Positions 17,690 through 28,022 are shown, counted from the stretch's first letter. The stretch is 64,000 nt of DNA from Acholeplasmataceae bacterium (GCA_021736335.1 JAIPGC010000003.1:1-64000); one strand, 5' to 3'. Notes: generated by a model not told the origin, from the letters alone. Numbers and translations: made by a program.

Positions 17690-19194
17690 GTTGATTTGAT
17701 TAAATCGATCAAGGTTTGCAATTGAACGTCTTTATCTAAATCTTGAATGTCAGTCATATATATCTGATGAATCTTAATTGCTGTTTCTCGGTCGAGATTT
17801 CCCGTTACAGTAAGGTTTTGATCAAGCTGAAAATCTTCAATTGCATTTTGCGTAGCCAAATCGAAATAACCATCTGTGCGTAGCTCGTTTACACCACTCA
17901 AATCAAAGAAATAATTAAGAAATGCTTGGTAGTTACCAAGTTCAAATGATACTTCATTAAATCCTACTTCTCCGCCGTATAAAGGCATTTCTAAAGCTCT
18001 AATTCCATCTTGTTCAATGATGTTGACGTCAAGTGGATCTTCATGCACATTCTTACCATCATCATAGGTCCATTGGCCCTCAGTATAAACAAGCGAATAA
18101 CGTATATTGCTAATTTCATAAAGGTTGAGCGTGTTCTGATACACACCTTTTCCGTATGTGGGATATCCATATAGTTGGTAGCCACCATTGATTGAAAGAG
18201 CAGCAGCTAAAACTTCAGAAGCTGAGGCTGATCTTCCATTAACCAAAACGGCGATATCATATGATTTAAGTGAAGTTAGATTGCCATAAAAACTTGAGAC
18301 TTCACCACTTCTTGGAATCATTTGAAAGAGTGGCTTTTCAACATTATTTGTCAAAAGCTGTTGCGTAATACCTGGAATCATAGCTGAATTATCATTATTG
18401 TGTAAAGCTGATAATGATCCACCAGGATTATCTCTTAAGTCAAGAATTAATGTTTTAGATGTGCTATTAATATCAAGATTGCTTGCTTCAATCTCATTGA
18501 GTAAATCACTAAATACTTTGGCTGTTCCAGGTGTCACATCTTGGATATATCCTGAAAAATGTGTAATTTTAATATACACAATATCGTCTTCTCCTAAATC
18601 AACTGAGTATGCAGTTGGGGTAGGAATTTCTATATAAGTCACTGTTACTTGATACTCATTTTGATCTGGGTCAACAACAATTAAAGTTTTCGTGTCATCA
18701 AGTGAACCCTTTAAATATGATAAAACCTCTTCTTCTGAATTTAATGTATCAAAGTATAATGGTTGTCCATCAACCATAATACCAATAATCAAATCATTGG
18801 GAAATAATAGGTCTTCTGCAGCAGAACCTACATAAACAAAAGATATTCTAAGATTGAGGTCTTCCATCACAAATACAATGCCTATACCAATGAATGTCTC
18901 ATCTCCAGAAGGTGCAACAGATAATGGATTAGCAACCAATCTAGTATATGGATCGTTGTTTGCTTGTGCATATGATTCGACGATACCTTTCATTGAAGCT
19001 ATAAACGCTGCCTCAACCTCAACATCGTCAATATCGTAATAATAAAAGTTTCTAAAACTGGTTGTAATTTGATCAAAAGTATCATTTGTTGATTCACTTG
19101 GAGTTGAAGGAATCACAACAGATATATAATAACCTGCTAAAAAAGCAAGAATGACACTGACTAAAAATAGAATACCTAATTTTTTGCTTGCCAT
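17686..19194 (-). CDS. S41-family C-terminal processing peptidase with peptidoglycan-binding-like C-terminus
   Basis: N-terminal TM; PDZ-like region; LDLRDNPGGSL; VNGRSASASEVLAAAL (Ser) and YPTYGKGVYQ (Lys). Confidence 0.92.
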   Translation of the reverse strand: MASKKLGILFLVSVILAFLAGYYISVVIPSTPSESTNDTFDQITTSFRNFYYYDIDDVEVEAAFIASMKGIVESYAQANNDPYTRLVANPLSVAPSGDETFIGIGIVFVMEDLNLRISFVYVGSAAEDLLFPNDLIIGIMVDGQPLYFDTLNSEEEVLSYLKGSLDDTKTLIVVDPDQNEYQVTVTYIEIPTPTAYSVDLGEDDIVYIKITHFSGYIQDVTPGTAKVFSDLLNEIEASNLDINSTSKTLILDLRDNPGGSLSALHNNDNSAMIPGITQQLLTNNVEKPLFQMIPRSGEVSSFYGNLTSLKSYDIAVLVNGRSASASEVLAAALSINGGYQLYGYPTYGKGVYQNTLNLYEISNIRYSLVYTEGQWTYDDGKNVHEDPLDVNIIEQDGIRALEMPLYGGEVGFNEVSFELGNYQAFLNYFFDLSGVNELRTDGYFDLATQNAIEDFQLDQNLTVTGNLDRETAIKIHQIYMTDIQDLDKDVQLQTLIDLIKST

Positions 19195-20057
19195 ATCGCT
19201 GCCTCCCTAGTGAATCCTTGTCCTATTGCTTCTTTGGTTCTTGTAACAAAAGTAAATGCATTAGGATCAACATCCTTGATAATTTGTTTGAATTGATAAA
19301 TTTGCATCCTGTCAACGGTGCAAATCATCATATCCTTTGTTTGATTCGTAAATCCGCCAACCACCTTAACCTTAGTTATGCCTCGCTCTAATTTTTCATA
19401 GATTGCCTTTTGCATGTGAAGAGAATGATCAGTGATGATAAATGCTGTAAATCCAGATTTGCCTTCTATTGCCAATCTATCAATAATGAGTCCACTCAAG
19501 ATCATCGTACCTACTGCATAAAGACCCAATTGAAAATTGATCATCATAGCAATAAAAATAATGATACCATCAGTAATATACATGGCCATTGAAAAGGGTA
19601 TGTGGAGATATTTTTTCATCATATTTTGGATGATATCAATACCTCCTGTGGTTGCATTACTTCTAAAAACGATACCTAGTCCAACACCTAAGAAGATGCC
19701 CCCAAATAGTGCACCAATCAGTAATGGACTTTCTGTCATATGTTGCATAAAAAAATTCTTATCGATTGAAATCTCAAGTATCCAAATCACAAAAGGTGAA
19801 AGAAGGGTTGCGTAAATAGTCTTGACAAAAAATACTTTCCCTAAAAAGATGAGTCCAATAAATAATAAAACAGTATTAGCGATAAACATAAATAAACTGA
19901 CTGAAATAACATCTTGTAATAAAACCGAGACACCCATAACACCACCAATCACTAGATTAAGTGGTAATAAGAAAAAATAGAAACCAAGTGACAGCAGGAT
20001 GACTCCTGCTGTGATTTCTAATATTTCACGAACTTTTGCTTTATTCAACATCTTCAT
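19176..20057 (-). CDS. YitT-family membrane protein (DUF161/DUF2179)
   Basis: LFGGIFLGVGLGIVFRSNATTGGIDIIQNMMKKY; C-terminal VDPNAFTFVTRTKEAIGQGFT. Confidence 0.92.
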   Translation of the reverse strand: MKMLNKAKVREILEITAGVILLSLGFYFFLLPLNLVIGGVMGVSVLLQDVISVSLFMFIANTVLLFIGLIFLGKVFFVKTIYATLLSPFVIWILEISIDKNFFMQHMTESPLLIGALFGGIFLGVGLGIVFRSNATTGGIDIIQNMMKKYLHIPFSMAMYITDGIIIFIAMMINFQLGLYAVGTMILSGLIIDRLAIEGKSGFTAFIITDHSLHMQKAIYEKLERGITKVKVVGGFTNQTKDMMICTVDRMQIYQFKQIIKDVDPNAFTFVTRTKEAIGQGFTREAAIWQAKN

Positions 20058-21144
20058 CTCCTGCTTTTAAATAAGCATTGATAAACCCATCGAGTTCACC
20101 ATCCATGACAAGATCAACTTGACCAACTTCATAGTTTGTCCGATGATCCTTAACCATCTGATAGGGATGAAAAACATAGGATCTAATTTGTGAACCCCAG
20201 GCATTATCCTTTTGCTCACCTTTAATATTATTGAGCATCTCTTCTTGTCTTTTTATTTCTTCTTGGACAAGTTTAGCTTTTAATACACTAAATGCTGCTT
20301 CTTTATTTTTTAATTGACTACGTTCATTTTGACATGTGACAACAATCCCTGATGCTAAGTGCGTTATTCTGACTGCTGAGTCAGTTGTATTAACGGACTG
20401 ACCACCAGCTCCACCACTTCTATAAACATCAATTTTAACATCTTCATCTTTAATTTCAATGTCGATATCATCACTGATTTCAGGTAAGACATCACATGAT
20501 GCAAATGAAGTGTGTCTTCTAGCGTTAGAATCAAATGGGGAAATACGAACCAAACGGTGTACACCGCGTTCAGCCTTTAAGTAACCATAAGCATAAGGTC
20601 CTTTAATGAGCATAGTGACGCTTTTAATACCTGCTTCATCTCCTGATTGATAATCAAGGACTTCAACCTTATATCGCTTTTTTTGAGCATATCTTGTATA
20701 CATGCGATAAAGCATATCAGCCCAATCTTGTGATTCGGTGCCACCAGCTCCTGGGTGTAATTCGATAATCGCATTATTGGAGTCATATGGACCGTTTAAT
20801 AATATTTCAATTTCGAAAGCTTTGAGTTCAGTTTGAAGAGCTAGAATATCATCTTCGAGTATGACCCATTCTTCAGTACCTTCTTCACTAACTTCAAACC
20901 AATCGACTAGATTCATATATTTCTTTTCTAATGTAATTAAACTGTCTAATTTTTGTCTAATATAGGTTGCTTCTTTAGTCAGTTTCTTAGCTTGTTTTGT
21001 ATCATTCCAAAAATTAGGTTTTTGCATTTCCAGGTTCAACTCACGATATTGGTCTTCTAATTTTGTGGGTTGAAGTGCTTTTGTTAAATCCTCTAAACTT
21101 TGTTTAAATCCTGATAGGATCTTATTAACTTCATATGTTTCCAC
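20041..21144 (-). CDS. prfB: Peptide chain release factor 2, no programmed frameshift
   Basis: RISPFDSNARRHTSFASCDVLPE and GGAGGQSVNTTDSAVRITH; GTG start preceded by AAGGAGG; the whole protein is in one frame. Confidence 0.95.
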   Translation of the reverse strand: METYEVNKILSGFKQSLEDLTKALQPTKLEDQYRELNLEMQKPNFWNDTKQAKKLTKEATYIRQKLDSLITLEKKYMNLVDWFEVSEEGTEEWVILEDDILALQTELKAFEIEILLNGPYDSNNAIIELHPGAGGTESQDWADMLYRMYTRYAQKKRYKVEVLDYQSGDEAGIKSVTMLIKGPYAYGYLKAERGVHRLVRISPFDSNARRHTSFASCDVLPEISDDIDIEIKDEDVKIDVYRSGGAGGQSVNTTDSAVRITHLASGIVVTCQNERSQLKNKEAAFSVLKAKLVQEEIKRQEEMLNNIKGEQKDNAWGSQIRSYVFHPYQMVKDHRTNYEVGQVDLVMDGELDGFINAYLKAGDEDVE

Positions 21145-21156
21145 AAAATCACCTCC

Positions 21157-23625
21157 TTATCGCCAAGGTAATTGACGTTGACTTCTGTTCTTTCTGACTT
21201 TGGGTTTTCTTGGTCTTGCATCCGTACGGCCTTCGTTAGTTGATGTATTTTTGACAACAGCTTCGCGTTCGACATTGTACTGGATTTGTGCACGAAGTGC
21301 ATATCTTGTTACATCATGAGAAATGTTTTCAACCATTTCATTAAACATCCTTAATCCTTCAGATTGATAAATGACTAATGGATTTTGTTGTCCATAGGAT
21401 TGAAGAGATACAGATTGTCTTAATTCACTCATTGCATCAATATGGCGCATCCAAAAAGTATCAATAACACGCAACATGACAACCTTTAAAAATTCATTGA
21501 ATATTTCTGGTGGGAAGTTTTGTTTCTTAGATTCAATTTCTTTATGAGCTAAATCCATGATAAAGGCTTTAACTTCATTTTCATCCATCTTCTCAATAAG
21601 CTCTTTAGTAATTGTACCTGGTCTAAAGACGTTACCATCAAATTGAGCGATGATGTTGTCATCATCAATTTCGAATTGGTTTTTACCAACAGGGTGAATG
21701 AATTGATCAAGCTTTTTATTGATACTATTATCTATAGTTTTGAGAACTTCATTTTCAATGGACTCATAAACTAAAACGTTTCTTCTTTCACGATAAATGA
21801 TTTCTCTTTGTTTTCTTAAAACATCATCATATTTTAAGACTTGTTTACGTGAATCATAGTTATTACCTTCAATTCGCTTTTGAGCGCTTGTGACAAATCT
21901 AGAAAATAGTTTTGATGATAAAGGTTCACCTGTAGTATTGAGTCTTTCTAACATTTCAATTCTATTCTTAAAGGTTTCTCCGCCAAATCGCATCATCAGT
22001 TCATCTTCAGCTGACAAATAGAATCTGGAGTATCCAGGGTCTCCCTGACGTCCACTACGACCTCTTAGCTGATTATCTATACGTCTTGATTCGTGACGCT
22101 CACTACCGATGACAGCTAATCCACCTAAAGCAACAACACCTTCTCCAAGTTTGATATCTGTACCACGACCAGCCATATTGGTAGCAATCGTTACTGAACC
22201 CATCAATCCGGCTTTAGCAACAATTTCAGCTTCGCGTTCATGGTTTTTAGCATTCAAGACTTCATGTGGGATTCTTCTTGCTTTGAGCATTCTAGAAATA
22301 TCTTCTGAGGTTTCAACTGCTATGGTACCAATCAGCATCGGCTGACCTTTTTTATATCTCATTTCAACTTCATCGACTAAGGCATTAAATTTATCTTTTA
22401 AATTAGCATAGATAAAATCAGGCTCATCTTTTCTGATCACCGGTGCATTGGTTGGAACTTCTATGACATCCATGTTATAGATTTCTCTAAATTCTTCTTC
22501 TTCAGTTTTTGCTGTACCAGTCATACCTGAAAGTTTCTTATACATTCTAAAGAAATTTTGGTATGTGATGGTTGCTACTGTCACTGTTTCTTTTTTGACT
22601 TGTACGCCTTCTTTAGCTTCTAAAGCCTGATGAAGACCTTCAGAGAACTGACGTCCTCTTAAGATACGACCAGTAAACTGGTCTACGATTAAAACTTCGC
22701 CATTATCAACGACATACTCTTTGTCTCTTGACATGATATGGTTTGCACGAAGTGCATTGTTGATATGATGAACAAGTGTTACGTGTTTTAAATCATATAA
22801 GTTATCCAATTGGAAAATTTGTTCTGCTCTATGAATACCAGATGGTGTTAAAGCAATACTTTGTGATTCAAGGTCAATTTCGAAATCTTCATCACGTATT
22901 GATTTAGCAAAACGATCTGCTGCTTGATAGAGGTTATGATTATTTTTTGATCCACCAGAAATGATTAAAGGTGTTCTAGCTTCATCAATTAAGATGGAGT
23001 CGACTTCATCGATGATTGCGTAATTTAAGCCACGTTGAGCGACCATATCTTTTGCATATAAAACCATGTGATCACGTAGATAGTCAAATCCAAGTTCGCT
23101 ATTCGTAGAATATAAAATATCACAATCATAAGCTGCCTTCTTTTGCTCTCTTGTGATATCTCTGACGTTTAAGCCTACAGTAAGTCCTAAATATCTGAAT
23201 AGGTCTCCTATATCGCCTTCTGCTTCACGTTTAGCCAAGTATTCATTGACTGTTACAATATGGACACCTTCGCCATTAAGAGCATTTAAATATGCTGGCA
23301 TAACAGCTGTTAGTGTTTTACCTTCACCAGTTCTCATTTCTGCAATATTACCATGAAAAATTGCTACAGCTCCTAAGACCTGTACGTAATATGGGAAGAG
23401 TTTGGTGATGCGTCTAGAGGCTTCTCTAACAACTGCAAATGCCTCAGGCATTAAATCATCTAGTGATTCACCATCTCTATATCTTTGTTTGAAAATTTCT
23501 GTTTTTGCTGTTAACTCACTATCTGACATTTTTGCCATAGCTTCTTCATAAGAAAAAACGATGTCAGCTATTTTTTTGGCATCTTTTAATTCCTTTTTGC
23601 TAGGGTCAAACCACTTTTTAAACAT
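21157..23625 (-). CDS. secA: Preprotein translocase ATPase SecA
   Basis: MRTGEGKTLTAVMPAYLNAL, NYAIIDEVDSILIDEARTPLIISG, NMAGRGTDIKLGEGV. Confidence 0.98.
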   Translation of the reverse strand: MFKKWFDPSKKELKDAKKIADIVFSYEEAMAKMSDSELTAKTEIFKQRYRDGESLDDLMPEAFAVVREASRRITKLFPYYVQVLGAVAIFHGNIAEMRTGEGKTLTAVMPAYLNALNGEGVHIVTVNEYLAKREAEGDIGDLFRYLGLTVGLNVRDITREQKKAAYDCDILYSTNSELGFDYLRDHMVLYAKDMVAQRGLNYAIIDEVDSILIDEARTPLIISGGSKNNHNLYQAADRFAKSIRDEDFEIDLESQSIALTPSGIHRAEQIFQLDNLYDLKHVTLVHHINNALRANHIMSRDKEYVVDNGEVLIVDQFTGRILRGRQFSEGLHQALEAKEGVQVKKETVTVATITYQNFFRMYKKLSGMTGTAKTEEEEFREIYNMDVIEVPTNAPVIRKDEPDFIYANLKDKFNALVDEVEMRYKKGQPMLIGTIAVETSEDISRMLKARRIPHEVLNAKNHEREAEIVAKAGLMGSVTIATNMAGRGTDIKLGEGVVALGGLAVIGSERHESRRIDNQLRGRSGRQGDPGYSRFYLSAEDELMMRFGGETFKNRIEMLERLNTTGEPLSSKLFSRFVTSAQKRIEGNNYDSRKQVLKYDDVLRKQREIIYRERRNVLVYESIENEVLKTIDNSINKKLDQFIHPVGKNQFEIDDDNIIAQFDGNVFRPGTITKELIEKMDENEVKAFIMDLAHKEIESKKQNFPPEIFNEFLKVVMLRVIDTFWMRHIDAMSELRQSVSLQSYGQQNPLVIYQSEGLRMFNEMVENISHDVTRYALRAQIQYNVEREAVVKNTSTNEGRTDARPRKPKVRKNRSQRQLPWR

Positions 23626-23715
23626 ACAAACACATCCTTTACGTTCTTTATTATATTACTATAATAAGCGCTTTTTTACAAGAGATTTCACTGTTTAAGG
23701 ATTTTTAACATAATT

Positions 23716-23763
23716 AAAAAAGACTGGTATAATCCACAGAAAATCTATGGTTACAGTCTTTTT
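23716..23763. terminator. Long imperfect hairpin between lemA-like gene and secA
   Basis: AAAAAGACTGgTATaaTCCAcAGAaaaTCTaTGGttACAGTCTTTTT, A/T tracts on both sides. Confidence 0.55.
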
Positions 23764-23802
23764 GATTAAATGGCTTTATCAAAGGGTTAAAGAAAAAAAT
23801 AA

Positions 23803-23820
23803 AACGCCAATGGCGTTCTA
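23803..23820 (-). terminator. Short GC hairpin after lemA-like gene
   Basis: AACGCCAATGGCGTT followed by a T-rich run on the minus strand. Confidence 0.6.
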
Positions 23821-24375
23821 TTAAAAATCAAATTTAACATCTTCTCTTTTAACTGCTTCAGCTTCGAAAAATGCACGTTTTTCAAACTTCTTCCAATTTG
23901 CAATGATATTGCTTGGGAATACGACAACTTTTTGGTTGTAGTAACTAACATTTGAATTATACACACGTCTTGCTGCTTGAAGATTTTCTTCTACTTCCAT
24001 TGATGCATCTTGAAGTTTAAGAATGTTTTGTGATGCCTTTAAATCAGGGTATTGTTCTACAACCACATTAAGTGATTGCAATCCTCTTGTAACTTCATTC
24101 GCAAATTCTTGTTTTTCTTGAATAGATGCGCCATGACCAGGTTGTCTCATTGCTACAACCTTAGTTAAAGTTTCTTGTTCATGCTTCATATAACCCTTAG
24201 CGGCAGAGAACATCTTTGATAGTAAATCAAAACGTTTTGTTAAAGCGACATCGATGCTTGATTCTGATTCATCAATCTTAACTAACATTGTTCTAAATGA
24301 GTTGATTGTACCTATAACCCACCCAACAACAATTAATAAAACTACTACAGCTGCTATTACATAATAAATCCACAT
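23821..24375 (-). CDS. LemA family protein
   Basis: N-terminal TM, INSFRTMLVKIDESESSIDVALTKRFDLL, ARRVYNSNVSYYNQKVVVFPSNIIA. Confidence 0.95.
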   Translation of the reverse strand: MWIYYVIAAVVVLLIVVGWVIGTINSFRTMLVKIDESESSIDVALTKRFDLLSKMFSAAKGYMKHEQETLTKVVAMRQPGHGASIQEKQEFANEVTRGLQSLNVVVEQYPDLKASQNILKLQDASMEVEENLQAARRVYNSNVSYYNQKVVVFPSNIIANWKKFEKRAFFEAEAVKREDVKFDF

Positions 24376-24390
24376 ATTCTTCTCTCCTTT

Positions 24391-25287
24391 CTAAAGAGTC
24401 TTTTTAAACTTGCTACTATCTAACCGCAACTCATTAATGATTGCGGGTATTAGTTCGATATCAGTCATAAATGCCTTGATTGATTCTTCATTGATTGGCT
24501 TCTTAAGTGAAATTTCCATATAATCTTTACGATCATTGACACCTATATGCAACTCGTCTTTGACAAAATAATAGAGGATTGATCCACGATGCAGTTTTTC
24601 AAGCTCTAAAAGTTTTTCAATCATCGTTGATGTGATGTGATAGAATCCATATTCTTGAGTAGAAGCATAGATGGCAAACTTCTTATTGAATTCCATGCTT
24701 TCAGTATCGATTTTGACAAGGTTCTTTTTTGAGATACCCCATCCACGACCTTCTACAATTCTTAACTCATCATCAAATTTGCGTTCGAATGTATAAATAT
24801 ACCAACGACCTTTGAAGTATGTTTCATAGGTTACTGTTACATTTCCTTTTGAATCTCTGTGTTCAACTCTTTCTTTAAAATCAATATCACAGACTTCGAA
24901 ACCAACACCTTTGTACTTACCTCTTATATAATCTTCAGCTGTTGATCGATCAGGTCTCTTGACCATGCCTGTTGCTACAATTCTTGAAACAGGAATGGAC
25001 CCATGCTGATCATAAAAGACATCATCAAACTGTTCTTTTAATAATGAGGTAACTAATTCTTTTTTAATGATCTCTCTAAAGCTTTGAAATTGCTTCATTG
25101 ATTTTGCAAAAAAGACTAATGCGGGTATCAATAAAATAATACCAATGAAAGCAAAAATAGGCTCAACTAAAAAGAGTATGAAAAAAAGAATTGCCGGAAT
25201 TAAAAATATCAGTCCTTTTTTCTTTTGCTTACTATATTCTTTAAATATTTTTAACCGTTTTTCTTCGATTATTTTTAAGTCTGTCAT
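24391..25287 (-). CDS. DUF3137 membrane protein
   Basis: Two TM segments followed by a cytosolic domain with FKGRWYIYTFERKF; adjacent to lemA as commonly seen. Confidence 0.75.
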   Translation of the reverse strand: MTDLKIIEEKRLKIFKEYSKQKKKGLIFLIPAILFFILFLVEPIFAFIGIILLIPALVFFAKSMKQFQSFREIIKKELVTSLLKEQFDDVFYDQHGSIPVSRIVATGMVKRPDRSTAEDYIRGKYKGVGFEVCDIDFKERVEHRDSKGNVTVTYETYFKGRWYIYTFERKFDDELRIVEGRGWGISKKNLVKIDTESMEFNKKFAIYASTQEYGFYHITSTMIEKLLELEKLHRGSILYYFVKDELHIGVNDRKDYMEISLKKPINEESIKAFMTDIELIPAIINELRLDSSKFKKTL

Positions 25288-25305
25288 ATCATCACCGATA
25301 TCATT

Positions 25306-26454
25306 TTATAATAGATTTCTAAATATTGCAATCATATCGAGTTTTTCCCAAGAAAAGGACTCGTCTTCTCTACCAAAATGACCATATGCAGATGTTTTAG
25401 AATAAATTGGTCGCTTGAGATCAAGCATTTTAATAATACCTGCGGGTCTTAAATCGAAGTTTTCCTTGACAGCGTGATATATTTTTTCGATAGCAACTTT
25501 TTCCGTACCAAAGGTATCAATATAAATGCTGACTGGTTTTGCAACGCCAATCGCATATGCAATCTGTATTTCACAAGCATCTGCAATACCTGAACCAACG
25601 ATATTTTTAGCAATATATCTTGCCATATAAGCTGCGCTTCTATCGACTTTTGAAGGATCTTTTCCTGAAAATGCTCCACCACCATGTCTTGCATATCCTC
25701 CATAAGTATCGACGATGATTTTTCTTCCTGTCAAACCAGCATCTCCTGCTGGACCACCAATCACAAATCTTCCAGTAGGATTGATCTGATAAATGGTATT
25801 TGATGTATCATATCCCGATAGAACAGGACTTAAAACATGTTCATGTATTGCTTTTTTCAAAGCATCTTGAGTCCATGACTCATCATGTTGAGTAGATAAA
25901 ACAACTGTATGAATAGATACAGGATAATTGTGTTCATCATATGCGACAGTCACTTGAGTTTTCCCATCAGGACGTAGTCCTTTAATGATCTTATGCTTTC
26001 TGACATACGCCAAACGCTCAGCCAAACGATGAGCTAAGTAAATTGGAAGTGGCATCAATGCAAGTGTTTCATTATTTGCATAGCCAAACATAAAGCCCTG
26101 ATCTCCAGCACCTTGTTCTTTATGTTCTGATTCATCAACACCAAGAGCAATATCAGATGATTGTTCCTTAATCTTCACATCAACAACGACATGATCAGCA
26201 TTAAAGCCGGTGCCTTCTTCATCATATCCTATTTGACGAATTGCCTGTTTGATGATCTCTTGATAGTCAATATGCGCTTTAGTGGTAATCTCACCAAATA
26301 ATAAAGCATAATCAGTGGTTACTGCTGTTTCAACAGCAACTCTTGATTCTGGATCCTGTCTTAGACATGCATCCAATATTGAATCTGATATGAGATCTGC
26401 AACCTTATCTGGATGTCCTTCTGTTACAGATTCACTACTAAATAATTTTCTCAT
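25306..26454 (-). CDS. metK: S-adenosylmethionine synthetase
   Basis: [60 protein letters not shown] supports the start at 26454. Confidence 0.98.
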   Translation of the reverse strand: MRKLFSSESVTEGHPDKVADLISDSILDACLRQDPESRVAVETAVTTDYALLFGEITTKAHIDYQEIIKQAIRQIGYDEEGTGFNADHVVVDVKIKEQSSDIALGVDESEHKEQGAGDQGFMFGYANNETLALMPLPIYLAHRLAERLAYVRKHKIIKGLRPDGKTQVTVAYDEHNYPVSIHTVVLSTQHDESWTQDALKKAIHEHVLSPVLSGYDTSNTIYQINPTGRFVIGGPAGDAGLTGRKIIVDTYGGYARHGGGAFSGKDPSKVDRSAAYMARYIAKNIVGSGIADACEIQIAYAIGVAKPVSIYIDTFGTEKVAIEKIYHAVKENFDLRPAGIIKMLDLKRPIYSKTSAYGHFGREDESFSWEKLDMIAIFRNLL

Positions 26455-26473
26455 TTCTTTCCTCCTGCTTTCC

Positions 26474-26506
26474 AAAAAAAATACGCTTTCCCAAGGAAAA
26501 GCGCTA
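26474..26506 (-). terminator. Riboswitch expression-platform terminator
   Basis: Minus strand CGCTTTTCCTTGGGAAAGCGTATTTTTTTT. Confidence 0.88.
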
Positions 26507-26519
26507 CATTTCGGATTTT

Positions 26520-26612
26520 CCTTATTGATGGGTTATACCCCTCGTGATAAGCACCTAATTGAATAGGTTGCTGCTACTTCGTCGGTCACTAGCCTCCGTA
26601 GCTCTGAATAAG
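26520..26612 (-). promoter_or_regulatory. SAM-I (S-box)-like riboswitch aptamer upstream of metK
   Basis: Minus strand CTTATTCAGAGCTACGGAGGCTAGTGACCGACGAAGTAGCAGCAACCTATTCAATTAGGTGCTTATCACGAGGGGTATAACCCATCAATAAGG: P1 closure, GAGG...GACGAAG...GCAACC core, P3 and P4 hairpins; then a terminator and metK. Confidence 0.88.
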
Positions 26613-26694
26613 TTAACTTATTATTTTTAATTGCTCATTTATAATACATGATTATGGTATAAAAGTCAATAGATTTACTAATGAAATCGTTATT

Positions 26695-28005
26695 CTAGAA
26701 GTTGTTGTACATCTCACCAAATTCATCATGAAACTTAAGGAATCTTTCCTTCAAATCATAGTCAAAATAATTTGCAAGCTCTGTTTGAAATAATTTCATC
26801 ACAATATTGTGTGCCATTGGTCTTTTATAAGATTTTGGTCCACGCATCGTAATATATAAATCAGCAAGCAAAATGATCTGAGCTTCAATATCAGGTTGAA
26901 TGATTAGCATTTCCTTCAGGAACTTCTCATTAGCAGTATCTTCAATATGTGCTCTAGCGATATCTTCGCACTTTTGAGCGAGTTGCATGCGTTTAGCAAT
27001 CTTTGATCCAAGCTCGGTTTTCTCTTTGAGCATATCATAAGATTGCTCATCAAATGAATTCATGTCATTCAGTAGATTCTTAATCTCTTGATATTGAAGA
27101 TGCACCATGGCATAGCTATTCATTTGTTCAATGCGTAATTGAGCAAGTCCATAATTGTTTGCTAATTTCTCACTCATGAGTTGTACTTGATATGCATGTC
27201 TTTTGTCCATTAAAGTGTATGAACTTGAAAAAACAACTGAGAACAAATCACCGACAATATGAGAGAAATCACCTTGTACTTGACGTCTTTTTATCAGTTC
27301 TTTTTTTCTTTCTTCTTGCATGTATTGTCCCATAGACACAATCGCATAAACTACAAAATAAAAGAGGATAAAGAGTAAGGTTCTAAGTAAAATATCGCTA
27401 AACTCTGGCAATTTGATAAATGCTGGTAAAAACTCAATGATGGATTGTCCATTAACAAGTCCATGAAAATTATAAGTCCATATTAAATGAATTGCAGTGA
27501 GTAATGCAAGCAAAGCTTGAAAACTACTACTCAACAGTTTTTTCTCTTGATATAACGAAATAACAACGATTGCATAATACATTAAGATATAAGCTCCAGT
27601 TTCAAAATATTCCTTTTGATAGAGTCTAGCATAAATTAAAACGGATGAAAAGAAGATATAAAATGCCGCGACATACATAGCAACACTTTGTTTGGTCTTA
27701 TCATTTGGGTCTAAATTGATCAGTTTTTTAAGCAATTTATTAATGACATAGGTTAAAGGGAAAGCAATGAGGGTCACTACCCAATCAGAAACGCCACCTT
27801 CAACACTAAGTGATAAGATCAATAAGATAATAGAATACATTAAGTTTGATAAGAAAATAATATTTTTTATAACGACATTTCTACGATAAAGCACAGCGGT
27901 ATCATTGGTAATATCGACACCTTGCTCAAAACCAAAAAACTTAGCAAATATATCTTTGCCAAGTGCTTTTAAATTCCAAATGCTATACTTTTTCGTTTTT
28001 GCCAC
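26695..28005 (-). CDS. Multi-TM protein with degenerate HD-GYP-like C-terminal domain
   Basis: TM-rich N-half; C-half colinear with HD-GYP (HAYQVQLMSEKLANNYGL...MVHLQYQEI...FDEQSYDMLKEKTELGSKI...ADLYITMRGPKSYKRPM) but metal ligands lost. Confidence 0.6.
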   Translation of the reverse strand: MAKTKKYSIWNLKALGKDIFAKFFGFEQGVDITNDTAVLYRRNVVIKNIIFLSNLMYSIILLILSLSVEGGVSDWVVTLIAFPLTYVINKLLKKLINLDPNDKTKQSVAMYVAAFYIFFSSVLIYARLYQKEYFETGAYILMYYAIVVISLYQEKKLLSSSFQALLALLTAIHLIWTYNFHGLVNGQSIIEFLPAFIKLPEFSDILLRTLLFILFYFVVYAIVSMGQYMQEERKKELIKRRQVQGDFSHIVGDLFSVVFSSSYTLMDKRHAYQVQLMSEKLANNYGLAQLRIEQMNSYAMVHLQYQEIKNLLNDMNSFDEQSYDMLKEKTELGSKIAKRMQLAQKCEDIARAHIEDTANEKFLKEMLIIQPDIEAQIILLADLYITMRGPKSYKRPMAHNIVMKLFQTELANYFDYDLKERFLKFHDEFGEMYNNF

Positions 28006-28022
28006 GCATCATCATCCTATTC

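Noticed and set aside
20364-20786. Out-of-frame ORFs inside prfB as evidence of frameshifting
   Set aside because: RF2 is continuous in the main frame; these are ordinary out-of-frame ORFs.
26520-26612. SMK-box (SAM-III) riboswitch
   Set aside because: Has the multi-helix S-box layout with GCAACC and P3/P4 and a distal terminator, not the compact SMK box that sequesters the RBS.
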